Assembly (NCBI GenBank): GCA_028641055.1 | Contig: CM054060.1 | Location: 55,330,292-55,394,291, forward strand | Reading direction: 5' to 3' | Source of the DNA: Alopecurus myosuroides | Taxonomy: Eukaryota > Streptophyta > Magnoliopsida > Poales > Poaceae | DNA: 64,000 nt | In this document: positions 44,556 to 56,400 of the stretch, piece after piece | How the letters are laid out: each line of letters starts with the position of its first letter | Position numbering within the stretch: position 1 is the first letter of the stretch | Notes under the pieces: model-generated | Databases searched by the model: none | The model's input: the letters and a program-made list of their open reading frames with translations, nothing else | Told to the model about the DNA's origin: nothing | Translations under genes and position numbers: made by a program

Positions 44556-47500
44556 GAAGGCGAGCTCATCAAGTTCCTCCGTGAGAACTGGGATATTTTT
44601 GCCTGGTGTCCAGCTGACATGCCAGGCGTACCCAGGGAACTTGCTGAGCACCAAATCAAGGTTATTCCAGGATCAAAACCCGTCAAACAAGGTCTCCGTC
44701 GATTCGACGGAAGGCTATTGGCAAGGAAATTATCCGGCTTTTAGCAGCAGATTTCATCCAGGAAGTAATCCACATTGAATGGTCTGCAAATCCGGTATTA
44801 GTACCGAAGAAAGGCACTACTGCTCTTAGAATGTGTATAGATTACACAGGCTTGAACAAATTGTGTCCGAAAGATAGGTTCGCGTTACCTTGCATCGATC
44901 AAATTAAAACTTCTTTCATAACCCCGTACGGGACGTACTATTACGTAACCATGCCATTTGGCCTGAAGAACGCAGGTGCAACCTACCAGCGTTGCATGCA
45001 ACGTTGTTTGCATAGTCAGATTGGCAAAAACGTCCATGTTTATGTGGACGATATTGCTGTCATAACCAAGGAAAAAGATACACTCCTTGAGGATTTGCGA
45101 GAAACTTTCGAAAACTTGCGCACTTACAAGATGAAGTTAAATCCATCTAAGTGTGTATTCGGGGTTCCCTCAGGAAAACTTCTGGGTTTCATTGTTTCTC
45201 ATAGAGGAATAGAAGTTAATCGGGAAAGATCAAAGCCATCTTGAACATCTCAAAACCTACGTGCGTGAAAGATGTACAAAGATTGACGGGTTCCGCCGCT
45301 GCCATCAGCAGATTTATTAGTCGGCTGTGAGATAAAGCCTTACCACTCTACAAGTTGCTGAAAAAATCCGACAAGTTCGAATGGACAGAATAGGCCGATG
45401 CAGCGTTAACCAAGTTAAAAGAAACTTTGATGAAAGCTCCGATTTTGGCATCCCCAAAAGACGAAGAACCCATGTTACTGTACCTCACGGCTACAAACCG
45501 GGTTATTAGTACGGTAATCGTTGTGGAACGGAAGAAGGATGAACAAAGCATACCAGACCAACATCCGGTATATTACATAAGTGAAGTTTTCTCCGAGTCC
45601 AAACAAAGGTACCCACACTATCAGAAACTGGCATATGGTGTATTTTTCGCATCTAGAAAACTGCGCCATTACTTCCAAGGGCATTCCATAACATTGGTAT
45701 GTAAAGCACCACTAGGGGATATAATAAACAATGCAGAGGCAACCGGCCGAGTAGCCAAATGGGGTATCGAGCTGGCAGCCTTCGACATTAAGTATCAGCC
45801 AAGGACGGCAATAAAATCCCAGGTTTTGGCAGATTTTGTCGCCGACTGGACGGAAGCAATGGAGAAAACACCAATGCCGGAGTCCGAGTACTGGATCATG
45901 CACTTTGACGGATCCAAGATGAAGGAGGGAGCTGGAGCTGGTGTAGTCTTAAAATCCCCTAAAGGCGATACAATGGAATACGTATTGCAAATACACTTCA
46001 ACGCCAGTAATAACGTGGCAGAATATGAAGCTCTACTTCATGGTTTGCATATTGCAAAGGAAATAGGAGTAAAGCGCATCTTATGCTATGGCGACTCGGA
46101 TTTGGTACAGCATCAGCTTAACCAAACCTGGGACGCAAAAAGCCCTATAATGGCCGAATACCGGAGAACGGTGGATGAGTTCGCCATCTGTTTCTTTGGA
46201 TTCGAGGTACTCCACATCAAAAGAGAGGAAAACTGGAACGCGGATGCGTTAGCCCGCATGGGATCAGAGAGGGTAAAAACCCTACCACCAGGGGTATTCG
46301 TTCAGCACTTGCACGAGCCATCCATAAAAGGTGGAGACGTTGATTATCCTCTGGCTTCCGAATCCACTGAAGTCATGCTCGTTAAACCGGACTGGACGAT
46401 TCCATATTTAAACTTCTTAGTCAATCAGAAGTACCCGGAAGGAGCAGACGAAGTCTTGCAAAGACAAATACATCGTCGATGCAAAGGATACACGGTAATT
46501 GACAATTGCCTGTATAAACGCAGTACTTCCGGAATTTTTCAGCGGTGTATCTCACCAGAAGAAGGAAGAGAAATACTGGAAGAAATCCACGCCGGAGATT
46601 GCGGACATCATGCTCAATCAAAAAGCATAGTTAAAAAAGCATTCCGCGCTGGGTTTTTCTGGCTAACAGCCAAGACAGATGCCGAGCACATAGTTAATAC
46701 ATGTGCAGGGTGTCAATATTACGCCAAGCAGACTAATTTGCCGGCCCAAGCACTTAAAACTATCCCCATTACATGGCCGTTTGCGGTCTGGGGGCTAGAT
46801 ACGATGGGACCGTTCAAAACTGCAAGAGGCGGACTTACTCATCTGCTTGTAGCAGTGGATAAGTACACCAAATGGGTGGAGGCCAAACCCATCAAAAAGC
46901 TGGATGGTGCAACATTATTGACTTAGTAATGAGATACGGCATTCCACACAGCATAATAACTGACAACGGGACAAATTTCTCCATTGGGGAGTTGGCAAAA
47001 CGTTGCCGACAAACGGGAATTCGCCTAGATCTTGCATATGTGGCACACCCACAATCCAATGGACAGGTTGAGAGAATGAATAGCTCAATCCTGCAAGGAA
47101 TACGCCCAAGACTCGAATCTCCTCTTCATAGATTAGCTGGAGCATGGGTAGAAGAATTACCTTCCGTGCTTTGGAGTATTCGAACAACGCCAAATAGGGC
47201 AAACCCCGTTTTTCCTAGTTTATGGTGCGGAAGCTATTCTTCCAACGGACATGATCTATGACAGCCCAAGAGTGCAAGATTTCGATGACTCAGATGCCGA
47301 AGAAGCACGACAGGATGTTGTTGATCTCTTAGAAGAGGAACGAGAGCTTGTGCTTCAAAGATCCGCCATTTACCAGCAAGGTTTGCGACGTTACCATAGT
47401 CGGAAAATCAGGCATCGTTCTTTTAAAGAAGGTGACCTAGTGCTGAGGTTGGTGCAGCAAAGGAAGCACAAATTAGCCCCAGTTTGGGAAGGACCATTTG

Positions 47501-47667
47501 TCATAAGTAAAGCCATGAAGAATGGATCGTATTATCTTGTCGATATTCGAGATACGAAAGACGACCCCGAGAAGCCGAATCGCAAAAGAAAGAGAAAGAT
47601 AGATGATGAGCTAGGAGAGACAAAGAGGCCTTGGAGCATCCAGCAGTTACGTCCCTTCTATACTTAG
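44556..47667 (+). pseudogene. pol: RT, RNase H and integrase region of element C
   Basis: RT from about 44580 (NWDIFAWCPADMPGVPREL), with a frameshift near 44710. RMCIDYTGLNKLCPKDRFAL leads directly into IKTSFITPYG: about 30 codons including motif A (in B: LSFIDAYSG) are missing. YVDDIAV (motif C) is at about 45037-45060. The first RNase H-like domain (45430-45760) is followed by a second (45880-46270: FDGSKMKEGAGAGVVL, NNVAEYEALLHGL, YGDSDLVQHQL), the Tat arrangement. Integrase: HH-CC zinc finger (about 46580-46720), WGLDTMGPF, TDNGTNF and SNGQVERMN, i.e. D, D, E present, but shifts occur at about 46910 and 47200. The C-terminus ends RPWSIQQLRPFYT at 47667. Non-functional. Confidence 0.88.
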
Positions 47668-48271
47668 TTCAATCTCTATGTAAACATCTTTTGAGATCAT
47701 GAAATAAAGTTGTCGGAATTCTGATATCCATGTTTTTACAAGTTCATTATAGTACAAAGCATGATTCCACCTGCTAACGGCTAAAGGAAACTCGAATTGT
47801 GCCTGCGTGCTCGGCGTTTAAAAACTGAATGATTTCAGCCTGCTAACGGCTAAAGGAAACTCGGATTGTGCCTGCGTGCCCAAGTTTCAAAAAATTCCTT
47901 ACCGTTCTCTAAGCATTATCTGATTGATCATGTGTTGGGTCACTGAAGCTAGTTCGTAAAAATATCTTTAGTATGATCCATGTTTCCGAGTTTAAACTGA
48001 TTGGTTATATCCAGTTACTCAGCATGATGCTTCATAATACTATTGAGCCATTTTTTCAAACACTAAGGACAGTTAGAACGCATACGCCAGAGAACTTAGA
48101 AGATAAAGGAATAGTCAAACCCGAAAACCTTGCAAGGAATTTCATAATTCAAAGCTGCAAAAGGCGGAGTTCTTGTTTCGACAAACGGAATAGAAGCATT
48201 ACAATATGAATTACATTGTAAAAATAATGCTCCTATTATACAAATCCACCATCCAGGTAAAGTGCAGTCCT
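47668..48271. other. Spacer between converging pol and antisense gene of C
   Basis: About 600 bases between the pol stop and the stop of the opposite-strand gene, so two transcripts would converge here. Contains a direct repeat at 47761-47879. No frame recognised. Confidence 0.6.
47761..47879 (+). repeat. ~69-bp direct repeat downstream of pol
   Basis: ATGATTYCA, then CTGCTAACGGCTAAAGGAAA and ATTGTGCCTGCGTGC occur at 47761-47810 and 47829-47879, almost identical. Confidence 0.8.
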
Positions 48272-51235
48272 TCAAGCATCCGAGTCTTCTTCGCTGCTAT
48301 CATCCTCGGGGGCTGCAGGAACCTCTTCTTCTGGATAGGTGATGGAAATGTTGACCATAGAGGCAATCTTGGTGGCGTGACCTTTGATTTCATCAAAGAT
48401 GGTGGTTCGCTGATTTTCTGTATATCCTTGAGGGATACCGGATGCCACGCGCCAAGATTTCGCACCAGGGTAATGCAGACGCATAAGGCCGAGAGCCATG
48501 CGCGCACCACCTCGTGCAGCGGAACGTAGGATGGATTCCTTCGACTCCGCAATCTCCATGATGGCACCCGGAAGTTTGTAAACCTCCGAGAATTCTATAG
48601 TACTTGTGGGAAGGAACTTGTTAATCAATTGTATTCCTGCATTTCTGATTGCGTTCCATACCTCCCCAAAAGCTCGGATTTTCTCAATCCGAGAAATTCC
48701 TGGAAAATTTCCTGTTTTTTTCGACAAAAGCAACCAAAAAAGGTTATGCGAAAAAATGCAGAAAATAAGACATGGAGAAATCGGTAAAAGGAACTAACTT
48801 ACCAAGAACCTTGTCAATTTCGGTGCCTTCTTTCATGCGCGGAAATAACATACTTTCCAAATCATCGATAATAGATTTATTTTCCGCCGCCTGCAAAGAA
48901 GCCTTGGATTGAGCAATCCCAAGGGCCAGATTACTGGCTTCCAGGTCTTCTTGAACTTTCATAAGCTCCTTACGAAGGTTCGAGTTTTCCTCACGGAGCC
49001 GAGAGGCATTGATGGCGTCCTCAGCTAATTCTTTGGCTTTAGCTAAAGCAGTTGGAGGGCAAGAAAAATATTCCGAGTTACAAAAATTCGGAAAAAAAAT
49101 TCCGATAAAAACTGCAGAGAATAAATACCTGTTGTTTCCGATATCTGTAGCTGAGATGACGCCAGCTCGTTGTTTTTTAACTCAATAATAGATTGAAGGG
49201 TTCTAACTTCTTCATTCTTGACGTTAAGCTTGTTAAAAAATTCTAAGTTTATGGCATCAGCAGAATGCTGAAACACGGAAATGAAAGCCAAATGCTTAAG
49301 TATGAACAAGCATAGTAAGAAACATTAAGAAGAAGTCAGGCTTTCAACTTAATGCTTGGGGGCTAGAGGTATTACCTGGCTCATTTCTCGCAAGTTTGCC
49401 AAGGTCTCGTTGAATTCTTTTGCATAGTCCGAAAAAATAATCCCAACGTGATGAAGGCCATCTTGTATGACCTGACGAGGTGAAAATACGAAATCGTTGC
49501 GAACAACTAATCCGCCTTGTGGCCAAGGGCGAATCAGAGAGGCAGGAGCGAAGAATTTCTTAGCCTCTGGACGAATATATCCAAGGTCGTCAAATGGTTC
49601 TTCCTTAATCCGAATACTGCTGTCCAAATTGGAGATGGGTTCAATTCCAACAGATGACAGGAGATTTCCACCCGTCTGTGTTTCCGTTCTCCCCCTCACG
49701 CCCATGGTCGCAGAAGAAGATTCTTCTTTGATAGCAGCTTTATGTTTCTTCAACTTCTTTGTCTTCAGATGAGTTGGGGCAAAGCTGAAAGGAGAATATC
49801 CGAGAAATAAAAATCTCGAAGAACCAAAGGAGAACGATAACTAGGGAAGCTCCAGTAAAATACCTGGATGTGGCGATGGGAATTCCGTCAACAGTTACCG
49901 TTTTCCCGAAAGTCACCTGCCTTTTGCGTTTCCGATCGTTATAAAAGCCAGCATGTAATTCGCTAAGTTCGGTGTCGGAAGCAAGATCATCTCCTCCAAG
50001 TTCGTCGAACTAGGAAAGAATTAACAATGTGTTAAAAGGCGGAGAAAGAGGTTAATCTGGGGAAAACCCGGAAGCGAGGAAAGTATAAATACCTTAGGGG
50101 CCAGATTCTCCACGTGATAAATGGCTAGGCTTTCTTCAATTTGATCGCTGGCGGCGACCAGTTGGTTAAGCCGCTTTATAAAATCATTCTTGGTATAGGC
50201 CTTATCTGTTCCCCTCATGCTATCTTCTGGCCCTTTGTATTCGCAAAGAAGCCGGGAACGAAAGGAAAGAGGTTGAATACGGCGTCCAAACCAACATAAA
50301 ACGGTATCCTTTCCAGTTAAAGAAGGTTGAGAAGAAGTAAGCTTGGCGATACGACGTTTTATCTTCATTATATTGTCCGGCAATGTCTGTACTGCTTCAA
50401 CTGTCCAACTCTCTCGAGGGATGGCGGCGGAATTAACAAATGGAGGAACCCCGATTTCCTTACCAGGGAATGGGATGTCCTGATGGTAAAAGAAAGAACC
50501 CAGCCAAGATTGAGCAGATTCCGGCATTATTATCTTCGGGAACCAGTCTTCTCTAAACTTCCGAAGGGTGAAAGATATAGTTCCGCAGATAGGAGAAATA
50601 CCTTCTGTGATGTGATGTTTTACCTCAAAGCAATATTGCCAAAAATCTAGACTAGGAGCTATTCCGAGGTACCCTTCGAAAAGGGCTTGGAAACTAGCTA
50701 GATAGAGAATGGAGTTTGGAGAAAGGTTATGAGGCTGAACGCCATAATAGTTAAGGACGTCTAAGAAAAAGGCGGAAGGAGGTAAACCCATACCTCTCGT
50801 GACGTGAGAGGTAAGGAGGATGCGTTCTCCGTCTTTCGGTTTGGGCTCGAGTTCACCTTCCGAGTTCCACCATTTGCCTTTAACTATTAATCCCTCCCTT
50901 GACATTCGTCGAAGGAGGAGGAGAGGAGAATTACTCAGACTCTAGTTGCCGACGAATTCCGTTTCCTTGTTAGCTCCGATAGCGGCGCGCTCGTCGACAT
51001 GGAACGTGATCTTCTCCTCCGCCGTATCGGGAGCGAACGGCGGGGAAGGCGCGGAGTTCGAGCCCGCAAGGTCCACAGCGGTGGAAAGATCTCCTCCGTC
51101 CGCTGCAGAGGCCGCGGTCTTTTCCGGCTCGCCGCCGGCGCGCGTCGGGGATCCTAGCCGTGGATCTAGGTCATTGATGATGTCGTCGATGGTGTGCGCG
51201 GTGGAGCGAGCGGGGGAAGACGGCGAGGATGCCAT
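48272..51235 (-). CDS. Antisense spliced gene of element C (PF04195-type protein)
   Basis: Six exons on the strand opposite to gag-pol: 51235-50093, 50009-49864, 49784-49376, 49267-49129, 49042-48803, 48699-48272. All five introns are GT-AG and short (79-108 bp), and phases match at each junction. The total of 2505 bases gives 834 residues, with one internal TAG (50944-50942). Exon 1 has a Ser/Ala-rich acidic start and then the 'putative gypsy type transposon' domain (LTSHVTRGMGLPPSAFFLDV, PHNLSPNSILYLASFQALF, GYLGIAPS, CWFGRRIQPL). Exon 2 has a basic patch (NDRKRKRQ); exons 3-5 give a Lys-rich linker and coiled coil; exon 6 has a conserved-looking C-terminal domain with an acidic end (EEVPAAPEDDSSEEDSDA). 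Function unknown. Antisense extra ORFs are known in Tat elements; the multi-intron form is what stands out here. Confidence 0.8.
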
Positions 51236-51373
51236 TAGGTGGCGGCGCGTTTCGACTCCGGTGGTGCTCTGGGTGCGAAGTGCGCTCGGGAACGGTTCTT
51301 CGCTCGAGGGCTTGTGCGTAGCAATGGCGTGGAGAGTGAGAGAGCGGAAGGATTTCAGCGAGGACGAAGATGG

Positions 51374-51383
51374 CTACTTATAG
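51374..51383 (-). promoter_or_regulatory. Possible own promoter of the antisense gene of C
   Basis: CTATAAGTAG on the minus strand about 140 bases upstream of the ATG at 51235 and outside the 3' LTR. Its position would suit a TATA box with a leader of about 110 bases. Confidence 0.5.
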
Positions 51384-51763
51384 CCGGAAATCCGTCAAGA
51401 TACGTGCCAACGGCTATTTTGACCGTTGGATGATCAACCCGTGTCGCTCGCCGGAAAATCCAGGAAATGAAACGACAGGGTAATGATGGCTATCTCCTCG
51501 TTTCCCGTGAGAATATGTCAGAAATACGTTACAGGGTTTCCCGCGTGAAACCCAAATGTCCCTTACGTCAGCATGACTCAAGCGCTGACGTAGAAAGTTC
51601 CTTCTCCGCGAAGGATTGCGAGAGAAAAGCCGGATTTTCAGGATTCTGATTTTCACGTTACCATCTCTTGTAAAAAGAGGAATAAGAAGAATCAAGACTG
51701 CTGATCAATATTTCTCGGACAATGGACATTTGGCGAAAGACGGAGAATCAGAGTTTTAATCCT

Positions 51764-51776
51764 TCTTGGGGGCTAC
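51764..51776 (+). other. Polypurine tract of element C
   Basis: TCTTGGGGGCTAC directly before the 3' LTR. It should prime plus-strand synthesis. A close copy (GCTTGGGGGCTAG) lies at 49354-49366 in an intron of the antisense gene. Confidence 0.65.
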
Positions 51777-52327
51777 TGTCGCATATATACCAAATAGGGG
51801 TATATTAGATGGTAGTCAAAGTGCCGGATTACCAGGGTGGCCCAAGTGGTAGCGGGCTATGGTCCATTGGGCGGCCCAGTAACCTGACGCACAGAAGCCG
51901 GATTCTAGAAGGACCCGGATCGCGGCCCGCGTGATCTGGCTTGGAGGAGAAGACGGATTCCTTACTTTCCAAGTTATAGTTGTCGTAGTCTTCTAGGTTT
52001 CCTATTCTATAAGCCCTAATCCGGCTATTATATAAAGCCGGACGGGAGATAAGATTAAAGGAGAACAACAGAGAAGAAGCTATAGGCTAACTCGCTGAGA
52101 AGTTGATCCTCTGTGAATAGCTAGATCTAAACCTCACATTGTAATTCTATATACAGGCTTTAGTCCTGATTAGTGAGAAGTGCATGAGTAGGCACGTCGT
52201 ACTGTCGCGACGTACCGAACCTGGGTAAATCTTGTGTTCACTGTCCACCACACGATCCCGTTACCCCACGTCTCTACCGTAGTCTCATGGCACCCCCGTC
52301 TATGAAAACTACTACGATGTCTCGACA
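51777..52327 (+). repeat. 3' LTR of element C
   Basis: 551 bp, TGTCGCATATATACC ... GATGTCTCGACA, about 18 differences from the 5' LTR by eye. It is followed by GGATG, the second target-site copy, and then by gag of element B. Its ATG at 52287 is in frame with that gag remainder. Confidence 0.95.
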
Positions 52328-53492
52328 GGATGGCCCATGCAGCTTCCACACTCAGCATCCTTCGAGGCCTGCCAACCACACTACTCGGCAATGCGAATGG
52401 TGGGATATGATCAGGAATGAAGGCTTGCCTCCTCCTCCTCCTCTGCCAGCTGCGAATGCCAATGTGCAGCCTGCTCGCGCACCCGCACCTCGGCCTCCAG
52501 CATTCCCGAGAAGAGAAAACGTGAACCAAGTGGCTTTAGGAGCCAACCGCTACTTCAACAATGAGGGTTACCGTAACAACAAAAACAACCGCAACCGCAA
52601 CAACAGCTACCAGGGCAACAACAATGGTAACAATGATGATGGAGGCCGCAACCAGTACCAGGAGCACCACGAGAGCTACATGATCTTCACTTCTGAGCCC
52701 GTCGACAAGCAATCTCAGCATAGGCGTGCCATGGAGGTCAATGATGTGATTCCTGCTGTCCGTCATTACATGCACTGGTGCAACCAAGAGATAACGTGGT
52801 CCCGAGCAGATCATCCTAAGGTGATGCCCAACCCGGGTAGCTACGCCTTGGTGCTAGATCCTACTTTCTTGGGTCCCGAGAAGAACAAGAGGTTCAGCAA
52901 GGTGCTGATCGACAACGGCAGCATCATCAACATCGTGTACAAGGACACGCTTGAGAAGCTCGGTATTGCCGAGAACATGCTGCTACCCAGCAAGACCACC
53001 TTCCACGGCATTGTGCCGGGAATTTCTTGTTCTCCAATGGGCCGAGTGTGGATAGACGTTCTATTCGGTACCAGGGAGAACTGCCGCACGGAGAGACTGC
53101 AGTTCGAGGTACTTGATCATCAAAGCCCTTACCATGCCCTACTTGGCAGGCTTGCTCTGAGCAAGTTCATGGCCTCCACTCACACTGCATACCTGAAGAT
53201 GAAGATCTCTGGTCCCAATGGCGTGATTACCATCTCTGGTGATTACAAGAAGTCCATGGAGTGTGCCTCTGCTGGTTCTCAGTTGGCGGAGTCGATGGTG
53301 ATTGCTGCCGAGAAGAAGAAGATACATGAAGTAGTGGCTATGGCAGAGGCAGCACAAGGTGTTGCGCCCGGGATGCCGAGCTCCCAGTACGGGACCGCGT
53401 TCCAGGCATCCCAGGAAACGAAGAATATCCAGGTTGACCCTGAGTTCCCCGACCGCGTTGCCATCATTGGCTCCGGGTTGGCGGAGAAATAG
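52287..53492 (+). pseudogene. Element B Gag end and protease, fused to LTR-borne start
   Basis: This frame starts at the ATG in the 3' LTR of C (MAPPSMKTTTMSRQ) and goes over into gag of B. It contains a zinc knuckle C-x2-H-x9-H-x4-C (CSFHTQ ... NHTTRQC, about 52338-52395), a Pro-rich then Asn/Arg-rich linker, and the aspartic protease (VLIDNGSIINIVYKDTLEKL at about 52900-52960). Where C has DGGSS this copy has DNGSI, so the residue after the catalytic Asp is changed. HALLGRLALSKFMA follows. The frame ends at TAG 53490-53492, the same position as in C. The fusion is a by-product of the insertion; expression is conceivable because an LTR promoter lies upstream. Confidence 0.82.
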
Positions 53493-56400
53493 GAAAGCGA
53501 GCTCATCCACTTCCTCCGTGAGAATTGAGACGTGTTCGCCTGGTCCAATGAAGATCTGCCAGGTGTCCCGAGGGAGTTGGTTGAGCACTCGCTACATATG
53601 CGTCCTGACGCCAAACCAGTGAAGCAGGCTATGCGCCGCTTCGGAGATGAGAGAAGGAAAGCTATCGGTGATCAGATCACCAAGGTGCTGATAAGCAATT
53701 TCATCATGGAGGTGCTGCATCCGGATTGGCTAGCCAACCCGGTCATGGTCGAGAGGAAGAAGGAGGACCCCAAGGCCGCTACCGCGTGGCGCATGTGCAT
53801 CGACTACACCGACTTGAACAAGGCCTGCCCCAAGGATCCTTTTCCGCTACCTCGCATCGATCAGGTTATCGATTCCACTGCTGGTTGTGAGCTTTTGTCT
53901 TTCATAGATGCCTACTCTGGTTTTCATCAGATAGCTCTCAACTTGGCTGATCAAATAAAGACCGCTTTCATCACCCCGTACGGGGCTTATTGCTATCGTG
54001 TCATGTGTTTCGGGTTGCGGAATGCGGGTGCTACTTATCAGAGATGCATGCAGAAATGCTTGCACGATAAACTCGGCAAAAATGTGCAGGTGTACGTAGA
54101 TGACATTGTCATCAAAACGAATAAAACACAAACTCTGCTTGCCGATCTTGAGAAACCTTTGCCAATTTGCGCAAGTACAAAATGAAGCTGAACCCGAGTA
54201 AATGCACCTTTGGCGTCCCGGCTGGCAAGCTACTCGGCTTCTTGGTATCTAGTCGGGGCATTTAAGCCAATCCTTTAAAGATAAAAGCTATTGAGAGCAT
54301 GTCTTTGCCGAGATCCCTGAAGGATGTGCAAAAAATCACTGGATGCTTGGCATCTCTGAGTCGTTTCTTGGGCAGAATGGGCGAGAAGGCCCTGCCTTTG
54401 TATCAATTTATGAAGAAAAGCGACAAGTTTGTCTGGACACCGCAAGCGGATGTGGCATTCAATGAGCTGAAGGCAATGCTGGGTAGCGCTCCCATCTTGG
54501 CTAGTCCGCTACCCAAAGATCCAATGCTGTTGTACATTGTTGCTACCAACCGGGTAGTCAGCGTGGTAATTGTGGTGGAGCGAGAAGAAGAAGGCAAAAG
54601 TGTGCAGCGGCCAGTATATTATCTTAGTGAGGTGCTATCCAGCTCCAAACAGAACTACCCGCATTACCAGAAGATGACTTACGACGTGTACCTGGGCGCC
54701 AAGAAGCTGAAGCACTATTTCCAAGAGCATCCCATCACTGTTGTGAGCTCTGCTCCCATCTCGGATATCATGGGCAACAAATAAGCGAGTGGCAGAGTAG
54801 CCAAGTGGGCAATCGAGCTAGCCGTGTATGCTCCTGCGTATGCGAGAAGAGAAGCCATCAAGTCTCAGATCCTGGCGGAATTTCTTGTGGATTGGGCTGA
54901 GGTACAATACGAGCCTCCTGCTCCAGTTTCCAATTACTGGAAGATGCACTTTGATGGCTCCAAAGTAAAGGAAGGCCTTGGTGCTGGCGTAGTGCTTACG
55001 TCACCCAAGCGAGATCAACTCAAGTACGTGCTGCAGATCCATTTCAAGGCATCCAACAATGTTGCAGAGTACGAGGCCGTGGTACACGGTTTGCGAGTAG
55101 CCAAGGAGGTTGGTGTGCAGCGCATTATATGCTATGGAGATTCTGATTTGATGGTGCAACAAGTTTCTGGCACTTGGGATGCACTGGATGCCAACATGGC
55201 ATCATATCGCTTCCTGGTGCAATCTATGACTTGATTCTTCGAAGGCTGCGAGTTCCAGCACATCCACCGAGCAGAGAATGAGGCAGCAGACGAGCTATCC
55301 AAGTTGGGGTCTTCTCGGCAATCCATCCCGGCGGGAATTGCCTTGAAGCATTTGAGAAAGCCATCCATCAAGCCATCCCCCAACTCGGAGTCTATATTTG
55401 TTCCTTCTCTGCCAAATGAAGAAGCTGTTCCCATGGAGATTGACTGGGAGAATGCAACAGAGAACCTGGGGACTGCAGTCTCCATCCCGGGGACTGGCGC
55501 CTGCAACTCCGGGACTGCCTTTCCCTACTCAGGGACTGTCCTTCCTTACTCGGGGACTGCCCCTCTCAACCCGGGAACTGTCGCATTCATTGAGGAAGTT
55601 CTTGCCAATCGCTCAGGGCTTCAAAGAAGTGCTCCCAACCCTAAAGAGCAGACGGTGGTGCCCGTTCCAATGGAAGTGGACGAACCAGTGTTTCCCACGC
55701 GGGAAACACCGAGTTGGGCTATGCCCATATTATCATTTCTAAAGGACGGCACCCTGCCAGAGGATGAAGTTACCGCAAGGCAAATTCAGAGAAGATCCAA
55801 GGTCTACGCCATATTCAGAGAGGTGCTACACAATAGAAGTGCCACTGGCGTGCTGCAACGCTGTGTGGAACCAGAAGAAGGAGAAGAAATTCTGGTGGAA
55901 ATACACCAAGGAGAATGCGTACACCACGCCTCTTCTCGGGCTTTGGTCAAGAAGGCTTTTCGGCATGGTTTCTTTTGGCTCACTGCCTTGAAGCAAGCTG
56001 AAGATATTGTGAGAAAGTGCAACGGCTGCCAGAGATTCGCAAGTAAGATCCACTTGCCTGCTTCCGAGTTGAAAACCATTCCCATTACTTGGCCATTTGT
56101 TGTTTGGTGCTTGGATATGGTTGGTCCCTTCAAGCCGGCTAGAGGCAACATGACTCACATCCTTGTCATGGTTGATAAGTTCACCAAATGGATAGAAGTG
56201 AAGCCTATTCGGAAGTGCGATGGAGCCACAGCTGTGAGTTTCCTGAAGGACGTGATCCTGAGATACGGCTACCCGCACAGCATCATCACGGATAACGACA
56301 CAAATTTTGCTGAGGGAGCAATGGTGCGGTTCTGCAGAGATAAGCATATCCGGCTAGATGTCGCATCCGTTGCGCATCCCGCCTCCAATGGGCAAGTTGA

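Larger units (their letters stand above)
40329..52327 (+). mobile_element. Tat-lineage gypsy retrotransposon C, complete structure
   Basis: An 11,999-bp element with two 551-bp LTRs, PBS, PPT and a perfect GGATG duplication (40324-40328, 52328-52332), inserted in gag of element B. By eye the LTRs differ at about 18 sites (3.3%). With the commonly used 1.3e-8 substitutions per site per year this would mean roughly 1.2-1.3 million years. Order: gag, protease, RT (motif A deleted), RNase H twice, integrase, then a six-exon gene on the opposite strand. Structure is intact, coding capacity is not. Confidence 0.95.

Noticed and set aside
50942..50944. An extra intron in the antisense gene of C that would remove the TAG
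   Set aside because: Any GT-AG pair around it would be shorter than about 60 bases and the frame is continuous on both sides, so a nonsense change is simpler.
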